Notes: a model not told the origin generated them from the letters alone. Shown: positions 27,452 to 36,609, counted from the stretch's first letter. The stretch is 64,000 nt of DNA from Cellulosilyticum lentocellum DSM 5427 (GCF_000178835.2 NC_015275.1:1633001-1697000); one strand, 5' to 3'. Numbers and translations are program-made.

Positions 27452-27940
27452 ATGAAAGTAGCTTTTGTTATGGGAAGTGACTCAGATCTTCCAGTTGTAG
27501 AAAAAGGTGTAAAAACAGTTAAGGATTTTGGCGTAGAGGTAGAGGTTAGAGTTATTTCGGCTCACCGCACACCTTATGCTGCTGAAGAATTTGCGAGAGA
27601 TGCAGAGAAAAATGGCATTGGTGTCATTATTGCAGCAGCAGGTAAAGCGGCTCATTTAGGCGGTGTTATTGCTGCTTTTACGACATTGCCTGTTATTGGG
27701 CTTCCTATTAAGTCTAGTACTATGGATGGTCTTGATTCACTTTTATCAATGGTACAAATGCCTCCAGGTATTCCGGTAGCTACAGTGGCTATTGATGGTG
27801 CTGAGAATGCGGGGATTTTAGCTGTTCAAATGCTTGCTTTAAGTAGCCCAGAATTAAAAGAAAAGTTAGCGCTTCACAAGAAAAATATGGCGGAAAAAGT
27901 AGCAGAAAAGGATGCAGCAGTAAGCGCTAGATTCCAATAA
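27452..27940 (+). CDS. purE: N5-carboxyaminoimidazole ribonucleotide mutase PurE
   Basis: 162 aa, class I PurE with MGSDSDLPVV, ISAHRTPYAAEEFA and GLPIKSSTMDGLDSLLSMVQMP. It moves the carboxylate to C4 of the imidazole. No purK is adjacent. AGGAGGT lies before the start. Confidence 0.95.
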   Translation: MKVAFVMGSDSDLPVVEKGVKTVKDFGVEVEVRVISAHRTPYAAEEFARDAEKNGIGVIIAAAGKAAHLGGVIAAFTTLPVIGLPIKSSTMDGLDSLLSMVQMPPGIPVATVAIDGAENAGILAVQMLALSSPELKEKLALHKKNMAEKVAEKDAAVSARFQ

Positions 27941-27966
27941 ATCAATTTAAAAAATAAATTCAAAAA

Positions 27967-28040
27967 AGAAGAATTAAAGAAGCAAGAGCGTGATAAGGGG
28001 ATGAGTTAACTCATTCTTCCCTCTTGATTCTTAATTCTTC
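27967..28040 (+). repeat. Long stem-loop between purE and purC
   Basis: GAAGAATTAAAGAAGCAAGAG (21 bases, 27968-27988) pairs almost fully with its complement at 28021-28040. Inside it is a perfect 14-bp palindrome, ATGAGTTAACTCAT (28001-28014). No T run follows, so it is unlikely to be a simple terminator. It could be an RNA stability element or a small mobile repeat. Confidence 0.6.
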
Positions 28041-28065
28041 ATTCAAAAAATGGAGGGAATTTAAA

Positions 28066-28770
28066 ATGGAAAAAAGAGAGCAACTTTACGAAGGAAAAGC
28101 AAAAAAAGTATTTAAAACAGATGATGAAAGATATTACATTGTAAGTTATAAAGATGATGCAACAGCATTTAACGGTGAGAAAAAAGGAACAATCGTAGGT
28201 AAAGGTGTTGTTAATAACCGTATGAGCAACATTATGTGTCGTATGTTAGAACAAAATGGTATTGAAACACACTTAGTAGAAGAACTTAATGATAGAGAAA
28301 CAGTTGTTAAGGCTGTAGAAATCGTACCATTAGAAGTTATCGTACGTAATGTAGCTGCTGGTTCATTCTCAAAACGTTTTGGAGTAGAAGAGGGAACAGT
28401 ACTTAAAAATCCAACACTTGAATTCTGTTTAAAAGATGATGCTCTTGGTGATCCAATGATTAATGACTATCAAATCTTAGCACTTGATATTGCTACAGAA
28501 GAAGAGCTTAAAGTAATGAGTGAGATGACTTTCAAAATTAATGAACTTCTTAAAGCATATTTCTTAAAAATTGGTGTTAAACTCATTGACTTTAAAATCG
28601 AGCTTGGCCGTGTAGATGGCAAGATTATTTTAGCTGATGAAATTTCTCCAGACACATGCCGTTTCTGGGATGCTGAAACAAACAAAAAATTAGACAAAGA
28701 CCGTTTCAGAAGAGATCTTGGCGGTGTAGAAGAAGTTTATGCAGAAATGCTCGCAAGAGTAACCAAATAA
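28066..28770 (+). CDS. purC: SAICAR synthetase PurC
   Basis: 234 aa. Joins aspartate to CAIR. Signatures are [43 protein letters not shown] and [14 protein letters not shown]. The start at 28066 follows TGGAGGG; the longer frame from 28024 runs through the intergenic stem-loop. Confidence 0.95.
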   Translation: MEKREQLYEGKAKKVFKTDDERYYIVSYKDDATAFNGEKKGTIVGKGVVNNRMSNIMCRMLEQNGIETHLVEELNDRETVVKAVEIVPLEVIVRNVAAGSFSKRFGVEEGTVLKNPTLEFCLKDDALGDPMINDYQILALDIATEEELKVMSEMTFKINELLKAYFLKIGVKLIDFKIELGRVDGKIILADEISPDTCRFWDAETNKKLDKDRFRRDLGGVEEVYAEMLARVTK

Positions 28771-28785
28771 TAGGGGAGCGGTCAT

Positions 28786-30183
28786 ATGAAGTTTTTGCAA
28801 GATGATTCACTACATGAAGAATGTGGCGTAATTGGAGTTTATAGAGAAGAAAAAAGTGCCTCAAGACTTGCGTATTATGGACTTTTTGCTCTTCAACATA
28901 GAGGGCAAGAGTGTGCAGGTATTGCAGTTAATTGTGAAGGGGACATTGAAGTTAGAAAAGGCATGGGACTTGTAGCAGATGTATTTGATGAAACAGCTCT
29001 TAATGAACTTCAAGGAAATATTGCTATTGGCCATGTACGCTACTCGACAGCAGGAGATAAAGATGTGAGAAATGCACAACCTTTGGTAGCTAAATACAAA
29101 AAAGGTGATATCGGACTTGCTCACAATGGAAACCTTGTAAATGCGGAGAATATTAGAGAGATTCTAGAAGATAGTGGTGTTATTTTTCATAGTACCACAG
29201 ATACTGAATCTATTTTAAACTTGATTGCTAGATACAGTAATAAAGGCATTGAAACAGGGATTAAAAATACGATGAGTCTTTTAAAGGGTGCATATGCCCT
29301 AGTTTTAACCACAGGAGAAGACCTTATTGGTATTCGTGATCCACATGGTCTTAGACCACTTTGCATTGGAAAACTTAAAGATGGATATGTATTTGCCTCT
29401 GAAAGCTGTGCACTAGATGTATTAGATGCGGAGTTCATAAGAGATGTAGAACCAGGAGAAATTGTGGTGATTAATAAGGAGGGTCTAAGAAGTATAGAGC
29501 CTTCTAATATGTGTCAAAAACATCTTTGCGTGTTTGAACTTATTTACTTTGCACGACCAGACAGCGTTATAGATGGGGATAGTGTGTATGATTTTCGTGT
29601 GAATGCAGGTAGAATGTTAGCAAAACAGAAAAAGATTGAAGCAGATATGGTGATGCCAGTACCAGACTCAGGCGTACCATCAGCTATTGGATATGCTAAG
29701 GAATCAGGTATTCCTTATGGAGAAGGTCTTGTAAAAAATAGATACATAGGAAGGACGTTCATCCAACCTACTCAAGAGATGAGAGAAAATGCAGTAAAAA
29801 TTAAGCTTTCTCCACTTAAACAAAATCTTGAAGGTAAACGAGTTGTTATGATTGATGACTCAATTGTAAGGGGAACCACTTGTAAACGTATTGTAGAACA
29901 AGTGAGAAAAGCAGGCGCTAAAGAAATACATGTTTGTATTACTTCACCTCCAGTACAATATTCTTGTTATTTTGGGATTGATACACCTTATAGAGAATTT
30001 TTGATAGGAGCGCAAAAATCAGTCGATGAAATTTGTGAATACTTAGGAGCAGATTCTCTAACTTACTTAAGTGAAGATGGTCTTCGTGAAGTATGCAATC
30101 ATAAGAGTCAATTCTGTAAAGCTTGTTTTAATGGTAAGTATCCAATGGAAGTACCTATTGGCACACCACCTTCACAATGTTAA
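28786..30183 (+). CDS. purF: Amidophosphoribosyltransferase PurF
   Basis: 465 aa, first committed step of purine synthesis. The N-terminal glutaminase nucleophile follows a short propeptide (ECGVIGVY, Cys13). The PRPP loop is VVMIDDSIVRGTTC. Cysteines in CVFELIYFARPDS and FCKACFNGKYP fit the [4Fe-4S]-containing Bacillus type. 15 bp after purC. Confidence 0.96.
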   Translation: MKFLQDDSLHEECGVIGVYREEKSASRLAYYGLFALQHRGQECAGIAVNCEGDIEVRKGMGLVADVFDETALNELQGNIAIGHVRYSTAGDKDVRNAQPLVAKYKKGDIGLAHNGNLVNAENIREILEDSGVIFHSTTDTESILNLIARYSNKGIETGIKNTMSLLKGAYALVLTTGEDLIGIRDPHGLRPLCIGKLKDGYVFASESCALDVLDAEFIRDVEPGEIVVINKEGLRSIEPSNMCQKHLCVFELIYFARPDSVIDGDSVYDFRVNAGRMLAKQKKIEADMVMPVPDSGVPSAIGYAKESGIPYGEGLVKNRYIGRTFIQPTQEMRENAVKIKLSPLKQNLEGKRVVMIDDSIVRGTTCKRIVEQVRKAGAKEIHVCITSPPVQYSCYFGIDTPYREFLIGAQKSVDEICEYLGADSLTYLSEDGLREVCNHKSQFCKACFNGKYPMEVPIGTPPSQC

Positions 30184-30190
30184 TAAAGAA

Positions 30191-30222
30191 AGTACCCTAG
30201 ATTATCATCTGTCTAGGGTACA
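30191..30222 (+). terminator. Hairpin between purF and purM
   Basis: GTACCCTAGA/TCTAGGGTAC perfect 10-bp stem, 14-base loop. The following tract (ATTCTGTT) is poor in T, so it may be a processing site or attenuator rather than a full stop. Confidence 0.55.
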
Positions 30223-30317
30223 TTCTGTTATAATAGTGAATGAAATACTTTTCTAAAAATGATAAAATATAAAAATAATAGCTATAGCGTGCTATGGCTG
30301 ATATAGGAGGAAGAAAA

Positions 30318-31361
30318 ATGTCTAATAGTAAAATCACATATAAAGATGCTGGGGTGGACGTTCACCGTGGATATGAAGCAGTAGCACAGATGAAAGAGCA
30401 TGTTAAATCAACTTTTATCCCAGGGGTACTCACAGATATCGGAAGCTTTGGCGGTGCCTTTTCGCTTGGTGCTTTTGCAGGTATGAAAGAACCTGTACTT
30501 GTATCAGGAACAGACGGAGTTGGTACTAAATTAAAATTAGCTTTTGATATGGACAAACACGATACAATCGGTATCGATGCAGTAGCCATGTGTGTGAATG
30601 ATATTATTTGTGGTGGCGCTGAGCCTTTATTCTTCTTAGACTACATTGCAACAGGACGTATTGCACCAGAACATATTGCAAGCATTGTAAAAGGTATTGC
30701 AGATGGTTGTAAAGAAAGCTTATGTGCCTTAGTTGGTGGTGAAACAGCAGAAATGCCAGGTTTTTATCCAGATGGTGAATATGATGTAGCTGGTTTTGCT
30801 GTAGGTATTGTAGATCGCCAGGAAATGATTGATGGAAGCACTATTAAAGTAGGAGATGTGATTATTGGACTTCCTTCAACAGGTGTACATAGTAATGGTT
30901 ACTCACTTGTTAGAAAATTAGTGGAAACAGCAGGTGTAGACCTTAAAGCATATAGTGAAGAACTTGGTGAAACTTACGGTGAAGCACTGCTTAAGCCAAC
31001 TAAACTATATGTCAAAGCAGTCAAAGCAGCAAAAGCAGCAGCTAGAATTAAAGGGATTGCACATATTACAGGTGGCGGTTTCATCGAAAATGTACCACGT
31101 ATGCTTCCAAAAGGTGTAGATGCTAAAATCAATATCAATGTTATCGAAAAACCTCCTATTTATAAATTTTTAGAAGAAACCTCAAACCTTGATGTTAATG
31201 AACTTTATAATACTTTTAACATGGGTATTGGTATGATGTTAGTAGTTGATGTAGCTGACAGCGAAAAAGTATTAGCAGCACTTCATGGGGCAGATGAAAA
31301 AGCATTAGTTATCGGTGAAATCGTAGCAGGTAACAAGGGTGTGATCTTATGTCAAGATTAA
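30318..31361 (+). CDS. purM: AIR synthetase PurM
   Basis: 347 aa. Closes FGAM to AIR. Motifs: VSGTDGVGTKLKLAFDMDKH, GGETAEMPGFY, IGLPSTGVHSNGYSLVRK and HITGGGFIENVPRMLP. The start at 30318 follows TAGGAGGAAG. It overlaps purN by 13 bp. Confidence 0.95.
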   Translation: MSNSKITYKDAGVDVHRGYEAVAQMKEHVKSTFIPGVLTDIGSFGGAFSLGAFAGMKEPVLVSGTDGVGTKLKLAFDMDKHDTIGIDAVAMCVNDIICGGAEPLFFLDYIATGRIAPEHIASIVKGIADGCKESLCALVGGETAEMPGFYPDGEYDVAGFAVGIVDRQEMIDGSTIKVGDVIIGLPSTGVHSNGYSLVRKLVETAGVDLKAYSEELGETYGEALLKPTKLYVKAVKAAKAAARIKGIAHITGGGFIENVPRMLPKGVDAKININVIEKPPIYKFLEETSNLDVNELYNTFNMGIGMMLVVDVADSEKVLAALHGADEKALVIGEIVAGNKGVILCQD

Positions 31362-31930
31362 GAATAGGTGTACTTGTATCAGGTGGCGGCACCAATTTGC
31401 AAAGCATTATAGATGCAGTAGAAAATGGTACGCTAGCAAGTAAGGTTGTCTGTGTTATTTCTAATAAAGCATCAGCTTATGGGCTTGAACGTGCTAGAAA
31501 ACACAATATCCCTGCTTTTCATGTGGATCCAAAGAATGGGCATTATGATGAGGAGTTGCTGGCTTTACTATTAGAACAAAAAGTAGACCTTGTAGTTTGC
31601 GCGGGATACTTAAAAATCATGGATGAAAAGTTAGTAAATACCTTTAAAGGACGCATTATTAATATTCATCCTTCACTTCTTCCCAAATACGGGGGTATGG
31701 GTTATTTTGGCATTCATGTCCATGAAGCCGTAATTGCTGCAGGTGAAAAAGAAAGTGGTGCAACTGTTCATTATATTGACACAGGTGTAGATACGGGTGA
31801 AATTATTCTTCAACGTCAATTAGAAGTATTGGAAGACGATACACCAGAAAGCTTACAACAACGTATTTTAGCTGAAATTGAACACAAAATTTTGGTAGAA
31901 GCTATCAAACAGATAGAGGGGAGCAACTAA
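31349..31930 (+). CDS. purN: GAR formyltransferase PurN
   Basis: 193 aa, 10-formyl-THF dependent. VSGGGTNLQSIID, the catalytic NIHPSLLP, and the Asp in HYIDTGVDTGEII are present. Translationally coupled to purM. Its need for folate links it to the folT riboswitch region at the start of the window. Confidence 0.95.
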   Translation: MSRLRIGVLVSGGGTNLQSIIDAVENGTLASKVVCVISNKASAYGLERARKHNIPAFHVDPKNGHYDEELLALLLEQKVDLVVCAGYLKIMDEKLVNTFKGRIINIHPSLLPKYGGMGYFGIHVHEAVIAAGEKESGATVHYIDTGVDTGEIILQRQLEVLEDDTPESLQQRILAEIEHKILVEAIKQIEGSN

Positions 31931-31933
31931 ACC

Positions 31934-33187
31934 ATGAAGATATTAATCATAGGAAATGGTGGGAGAGAATCGGCCATTGCACATACAGTGAGACGTTTTC
32001 ATCCAGAAGCTGAGATTTTTGTAGCACCAGGTAATGGGGGAACAGAAGAGGCTTTTACAAATATTCCTATTAAAGTAGAGGAACTTGAAGCATTAGCCAA
32101 CTTTGCAGAAGAAAAGCAAGTGGATCTTACTATTGTAGGGCCAGAAGTACCACTTGTATTAGGTATTGTAGATGTTTTTGAAAAAAGAGGTTTAAATATT
32201 TTTGGGCCTAATAAAGAGTGTGCTCAATTTGAAGGAAGTAAACACTTTACAAAACAGTTTTTAATTCGTAATGATATTCCAACAGCAGCATACGCTAGCT
32301 TTAAAAGAGATGCAGTAGAAGCTTGTGTAGCAGAAGCAAAAAACTTTAGTTTACCAGTAGTTGTTAAAGCAGATGGTTTAGCTGCAGGAAAAGGAGTATT
32401 AATTTGTGAGACATATGAAGATGCAGAAGCTGCCATAAGAGAAATCTTTAGTGGTAAATTTGCTGAAGCGGGTAGCACTATCGTATTAGAAGAATTCCTA
32501 ACAGGAACAGAAGCCTCCCTTCTTTGCTTCGTAGATGGGGATAGTATTGTACCAATGGAAACAGCTAGAGACTATAAACGTGCTCTAGATAATGACAAAG
32601 GGCTCAACACAGGTGGTATGGGTGGCTTCTCACCAAATCCAATTATCACAGCAGAAGTTAAAGCCAATATTGATACACAAATTCTAGAGCCAATTATAAG
32701 TGGCTTCAAGAAAGAGAATCTTAAATTTAAAGGGGTGCTTTTCATCGGCTTAATGATTGAAAACAATATACCAAAAGTGCTAGAATTCAATGTACGTTTT
32801 GGTGATCCAGAAACTCAAAGTGTACTTCCAAGATTAAAAACAGATCTAATAGAAATCATGCAAGCTTGCATCGATGGCAACCTTGCTAGTACACCTATTA
32901 AATGGGATGAAAGACAAAGTGTGACTTTAGTACTTGCTAGCAAAGGTTATCCAGAAACCTCTCATAAAGGTGATGTTATTACAGGTCTTGATGATTTAAA
33001 TGAAGATACTTATTTATTCCATGCTGGCACCAAAAAAGTAAATGGGACTATTCAAACAGATGGTGGACGTGTATTAGCCATTACAAGTTTAGGGGCTAGC
33101 TTAAGAGAGGCTAGAGCGACTATATATGAAGAAGTAAAAAAGATTGAGTTTGATGGTATGCAATACAGAAGTGATATAGCAAAATAG
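31934..33187 (+). CDS. purD: GAR synthetase PurD
   Basis: 417 aa, ATP-grasp ligase joining glycine to phosphoribosylamine. GNGGRESAIAHTVRR, FGPNKECAQFEGSKHFTKQF, VVKADGLAAGKGV and NVRFGDPETQ are present. It is full length. A phage-like element has inserted at its last six codons, and the integration core restores the stop. Therefore its natural terminator now lies 21.8 kb away. Confidence 0.95.
   Translation: MKILIIGNGGRESAIAHTVRRFHPEAEIFVAPGNGGTEEAFTNIPIKVEELEALANFAEEKQVDLTIVGPEVPLVLGIVDVFEKRGLNIFGPNKECAQFEGSKHFTKQFLIRNDIPTAAYASFKRDAVEACVAEAKNFSLPVVVKADGLAAGKGVLICETYEDAEAAIREIFSGKFAEAGSTIVLEEFLTGTEASLLCFVDGDSIVPMETARDYKRALDNDKGLNTGGMGGFSPNPIITAEVKANIDTQILEPIISGFKKENLKFKGVLFIGLMIENNIPKVLEFNVRFGDPETQSVLPRLKTDLIEIMQACIDGNLASTPIKWDERQSVTLVLASKGYPETSHKGDVITGLDDLNEDTYLFHAGTKKVNGTIQTDGGRVLAITSLGASLREARATIYEEVKKIEFDGMQYRSDIAK
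33167..33186 (+). other. attL core (end of purD)
   Basis: AGAAGTGATATAGCAAAATA, identical to the sequence at 54927-54946. It encodes the purD C-terminus (RSDIAK) and the first two bases of its stop codon. Confidence 0.92.
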
Positions 33188-33225
33188 GTTTTTTTCCTTT
33201 GATAGTCAAGTGACTATGAAATGTT

Positions 33226-33246
33226 GGGACAAATTTAGGACAAATA
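33226..33246 (+). repeat. Integrase arm-type repeat, left
   Basis: GGGACAAATTTAGGACAAAT is two direct copies of GGACAAAT. The same 20 bases recur at the right end (54792-54811). Placement 40 bp inside attL fits integrase arm sites. Confidence 0.7.
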
Positions 33247-33279
33247 AAATTTAAAAAATAATTAAGGGTAGGCGAAAGC

Positions 33280-34401
33280 TTATCCTTTTTTCTTTATTTT
33301 AGAATAGATATCATCAAATTCAGTAGCAACTCGTTTATCCCTTTCTTCAACCGTATGAGTGTAAAATTTAAGAGTTGTAGCAATACTTTTATGCCCTAGA
33401 CGTTTGCTTACTGTAGCTATGTCCATATTATTATTAATCATTAAGGTAGCATGTATATGCCTTAAATCATGAAATCGTATTAGTGGAAGGTCATTGGCGA
33501 TTAAGACCTCTCTTAAGTGATTACTAAGTGTATGGCTATTAATAGGCTTGTTTTTTGATATGGTGAAGATAAGAGCATTTATAGGTATAGCAGGCATACT
33601 GTCAATATGCTCCTTAATAGCTTTCATTACAAATTCAGGAGCATATATCTTTCTTTTGGATCCACTTGTTTTAGTAGAGGTGAATAAGTCCTTTTCATCA
33701 TCATAAAGGCCTATTTGCTTATCAACAGTAATTGTATTTAGGTTGAAATCTATATCTTTAAGTGTTAGTGCCCTTATCTCACTATTTCTAAGACCACACC
33801 CAACAGCTAGAAAGAAAGCTGCTCGATGTAATGGCCATTTATCATTTTCATATAGTTTAATTAGTGTTTGAATATTATCTAAACTCATTAACTCATCTAA
33901 GCTTTTACTTTCTGCTTGTCCTAGTTCAATATGCTTATAGGGAGAATTAGAGATAATCCCCCATTTTTCAGCAAGAGATAAACAAGTATTAAGTTTAGAC
34001 ATTATTACTCTGACAGTATTGTATTTATACTCTTCTAAAAGGTCAGTAGCAAATTCTTGAATGTCTATAGGTTTTATATCACATAGTTTCATATCGTCAA
34101 ATGCAGGTCCGATATGGTTGTCATATGAATTTCTATAAGTGATACGTGAATTAGCTTTGAGTTTATCAATATACTCTCGCTGAACCTTTTTGTATAAATC
34201 CTTAAATAACATATTTTCACTACTACCCATCATGCCTTTATCAATTTGGTATATAAAATCTTTCTCAGCTTGCTCAGCTTCTTTTTTGTTTCCAAAGAAG
34301 GTAGTTTCATATTTATGACCATTCCTAGTAACACGTATTCTCCATTTAGCTGGCTTTCTGCCGGATTTATCTTCTAAATTAGTTCTTTTTGTTAGTGCCA
34401 T
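33280..34401 (-). CDS. Tyrosine-recombinase integrase
   Basis: 373 aa phage integrase. Order: an Arm-type DNA-binding N-terminus (WRIRVTRNGHKYETTFFGNK), a SAM-like core-binding domain (about 65-160), and a catalytic domain. Catalytic residues are Arg in GCGLRNSEIRALTL, His and Arg in HDLRHIHATL, His in LGHKSIATTL and Tyr in KFYTHT. The gene abuts attL and follows the repressor with no gap, so the two form one transcript. Confidence 0.95.
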   Translation of the reverse strand: MALTKRTNLEDKSGRKPAKWRIRVTRNGHKYETTFFGNKKEAEQAEKDFIYQIDKGMMGSSENMLFKDLYKKVQREYIDKLKANSRITYRNSYDNHIGPAFDDMKLCDIKPIDIQEFATDLLEEYKYNTVRVIMSKLNTCLSLAEKWGIISNSPYKHIELGQAESKSLDELMSLDNIQTLIKLYENDKWPLHRAAFFLAVGCGLRNSEIRALTLKDIDFNLNTITVDKQIGLYDDEKDLFTSTKTSGSKRKIYAPEFVMKAIKEHIDSMPAIPINALIFTISKNKPINSHTLSNHLREVLIANDLPLIRFHDLRHIHATLMINNNMDIATVSKRLGHKSIATTLKFYTHTVEERDKRVATEFDDIYSKIKKKG

Positions 34402-34971
34402 TTACTCACCTTCTTTAGAATTCAATGTAGTAAGTTCGTGTAGCTTATATTTTATAAATTCATTTATTGCATTTATAGCATCTAGGTATTTATTCTTATC
34501 AACATTTTCATGTTTTATTGGCAGGTTAGAATATGTTAAAAGTTCCGATAAAGATTCTAGTAATCTTTCTGTATGGTAGGAATAGCGCGTAACAAAATCT
34601 TTTTCATTCTTATTTAAAGAAATATATATACTTCCCACTAATGAACTTATAGGTACTTCTAACCCTGAATAGCCACGTGTATTTTCCTCAATTTCCTTGA
34701 TACTATTTAGATCAGTATCCATCATGCCACGCCAATAATCTACTGTTATATTTTTTTGAGTATCACTTACAATATCAGATATTGTAACATCTAAAATTTC
34801 ACAGATTTTTTCAATAGTTTTAAGGTTTGGCTCTCGATTGTTATTTTCATAATTTGAATAAGTTGTACGATTAACACCTATTTTTTCAGCCATATATGCT
34901 TGACTAAATCCTTTGGATTTCCTAATTTCTTTTATTCTAGTTCCTATTTGTATAAAATCATTTATTCCCAA
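34402..34971 (-). CDS. Phage CI-like XRE repressor
   Basis: 189 aa. HTH_3 domain at residues 9-66 (RIKEIRKSKGFSQAYMAEKI, GVNRTTYSNYENNNREPNL) and an uncharacterised helical C-terminus with no visible LexA-type Ser/Lys protease motif. It is divergent from the cro-like gene across a region with two 16-bp palindromes. It should maintain the lysogenic state; SOS self-cleavage is not predicted from sequence. Confidence 0.88.
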   Translation of the reverse strand: MGINDFIQIGTRIKEIRKSKGFSQAYMAEKIGVNRTTYSNYENNNREPNLKTIEKICEILDVTISDIVSDTQKNITVDYWRGMMDTDLNSIKEIEENTRGYSGLEVPISSLVGSIYISLNKNEKDFVTRYSYHTERLLESLSELLTYSNLPIKHENVDKNKYLDAINAINEFIKYKLHELTTLNSKEGE

Positions 34972-35007
34972 ATTATCACCTTCCTATAGATGAATAATAA
35001 TACATAT

Positions 35008-35101
35008 GATTCAAAAATACAACATTATTTAAAAATATTTATTGACAGATTCAAATACGAATCATATAATGTTATTATTAAAAGTGATTCGTATTTGAAT
35101 C
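35008..35101 (+). promoter_or_regulatory. Lysogeny-switch promoter and operators
   Basis: A consensus promoter, TTGACA (35042-35047), 17 bp, TATAAT (35065-35070), has its spacer made of the palindrome GATTCAAATACGAATC (35048-35063). A second copy, GATTCGTATTTGAATC, lies at 35086-35101 in inverted sense, covering the transcript start. A half site, GATTCAAAAATAC, lies at 35008. Repressor bound in the spacer would block the early promoter. Confidence 0.85.
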
Positions 35102-35124
35102 GTTGATAAGGGAGGTGAATCATA

Positions 35125-35325
35125 ATGGGATTGAAATTAAAAATTCGTCGTATTGAATTAGGGATAAAGCAGGGTTTTGCAGCTAATGAAATAGGGGTTA
35201 GTCAGCAATACTTAGCTAATCTTGAAAGTGGTAGAAGTACAAATCCTAGTCGGGAAGTAATGTTAAAGTTAGCTAAATTATATGGATGCTCGGTTCAGGA
35301 ACTTTTCTTTACTGAAGATCAGTAA
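35125..35325 (+). CDS. Cro-like XRE regulator
   Basis: 66 aa, one HTH_3 domain (KQGFAANEIGVSQQYLANLE) and almost nothing else, as in Cro proteins. GGGAGGTG lies before the start. First gene under the early promoter, divergent from the repressor. Confidence 0.85.
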   Translation: MGLKLKIRRIELGIKQGFAANEIGVSQQYLANLESGRSTNPSREVMLKLAKLYGCSVQELFFTEDQ

Positions 35326-35374
35326 CAAGCCTTTCAATGTAGCAAAAACATAAAAATATGAGAGGAGTATAAAA

Positions 35375-35575
35375 ATGGTTAGAGGTTTTTATTCATTAAA
35401 TGCATTAAGAAGAAAAGCTAAAGAAATAGGCTATAGTATCAAGCAATCAGAGGATGCAGCATTATATATATTAATCGAAAATGAAAGTGGTTCAAAGTCA
35501 TTACCTTTAGAATTGAATGAGGTTGAAAAGATGGTTCTTGAATTATATAAGTCTTCAAAAGAGAACTTGAAATGA
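35375..35575 (+). CDS. Small phage protein, unknown
   Basis: 66 aa (MVRGFYSLNALRRKAKEIGY...), basic N-terminus and an acidic end. GAGAGGAG before the start. Family not recognised. Lies between cro and an HTH remnant. Confidence 0.6.
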   Translation: MVRGFYSLNALRRKAKEIGYSIKQSEDAALYILIENESGSKSLPLELNEVEKMVLELYKSSKENLK

Positions 35576-35663
35576 TGCTAAAGTATCAAAAGAAGTAATG
35601 CTAAAACTGGCTTCTGTTCTTGATAGTACTGTAGATTATTTATTCTTCAGTGAAGAAAATTAA
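35571..35663 (+). pseudogene. Remnant of an XRE regulator C-terminal half
   Basis: The frame reads KVSKEVMLKLASVLD then STVDYLFFSEEN and a stop. This matches the end of the cro-like protein 240 bp upstream (SREVMLKLAKLYGCSVQELF), but the helix-turn-helix half and start are missing. It looks like a partial duplication or a displaced older regulator. Confidence 0.7.
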
Positions 35664-35768
35664 TTCACGAAGTAGTGAAAATGTAAAAACTTAACCTGGC
35701 AGTGTGAGGGTAGAACTGCCAATGTCCAAACAATATTAAAAAATAGAAAATCAAAGGAGAAGATGAAA

Positions 35769-36092
35769 ATGAAAAGAGAAGCAATTGAAAAGGTAGTTAG
35801 ACATGGAGTAGAGATGGGTATTATTAGCTCAAAGGATTTTAGTATCCCAGAAGAAGAGCGCATAGAGGAGATTGTGACCATAATTCAAAATAATATTGAA
35901 GAAGAAAAAGGTAAAACTATTGCAGCCTTAAGATATGATTTAGGCGAGTTTATTAGAGGGATAGAAAACGATACAAAACAGGATGATGTAACAGGTGAAT
36001 CAAGAGGTTTAACTTTAGGCGAAGCTATCAATATAATCTTGCATGAATACTGGACGACCCAAGGACTCATCGATGAAATTTTGAGTGAGTAA
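35769..36092 (+). CDS. Early phage protein, unknown
   Basis: 107 aa from ATG 35769, which has AAAGGAG 9 bp upstream; an in-frame ATG at 35763 is too close to it. Soluble, acidic C-terminus (LGEAINIILHEYWTTQGL). No family recognised. Confidence 0.6.
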   Translation: MKREAIEKVVRHGVEMGIISSKDFSIPEEERIEEIVTIIQNNIEEEKGKTIAALRYDLGEFIRGIENDTKQDDVTGESRGLTLGEAINIILHEYWTTQGLIDEILSE

Positions 36093-36116
36093 TTAAAAAA
36101 TAAGGAGATCAGAGCA

Positions 36117-36296
36117 ATGACAAGACAAATGTTAATTGACAAGATTGTATATATGCTGAGAGAAGAAGGAACACTTGAAAAAAGCAATTATTGCACAAGG
36201 GTTGAGCAATGCCAGGATGTAAAAAAAGTTATAGAAAAATGCCTTGATGGTTATGAGATTATTGAGGGTAAAGTGCTTTTAAGAGAGGGGGTTTAG
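36117..36296 (+). CDS. Small phage protein, unknown
   Basis: 59 aa (MTRQMLIDKIVYMLREEGTL...CLDGYEIIEGKVLLREGV). AAGGAGATC precedes the start. It ends 2 bases before the next start, so translation is coupled. Resembles a small winged-helix-like fold, but I would not name it. Confidence 0.6.
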   Translation: MTRQMLIDKIVYMLREEGTLEKSNYCTRVEQCQDVKKVIEKCLDGYEIIEGKVLLREGV

Positions 36297-36298
36297 CA

Positions 36299-36583
36299 AT
36301 GAGTATAGAGGAGACTATAAAAGAAAGTGTTAAAGTAGCAATTGCAGAGGCGCTTAAGGAGTTTCAAGTAAAGGCAGGATATGATGAACTACCTGAAATT
36401 ATGAACGTAAAGCAAGCAGCAAAATTTTTAAACGTGGGAACTAGTTTCTTATACCTTAACATTGAGGCTATACCTCATTTTCAAATGGGTGGAAGTTATA
36501 AGTTTATTAAGAGTGAGCTCATGAAGTATTGCCTAGATAAAACTGGTAGAAGCTTCAAGGTTGTTAGAAGTAATAGTAAGTAG
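36299..36583 (+). CDS. Excisionase-type helix-turn-helix protein
   Basis: 94 aa. N-terminal amphipathic helix, then an HTH_17 DNA-binding domain (PEIMNVKQAAKFLNVGTSFL, YLNIEAIPHFQMGGSYKFIK). Such proteins act as excisionases or transcriptional regulators. A distant second copy lies at 53887-54210. AGAGGGGG before the start. Confidence 0.75.
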   Translation: MSIEETIKESVKVAIAEALKEFQVKAGYDELPEIMNVKQAAKFLNVGTSFLYLNIEAIPHFQMGGSYKFIKSELMKYCLDKTGRSFKVVRSNSK

Positions 36584-36609
36584 AAAAATTACATAGAGAG
36601 GAAAATGGC

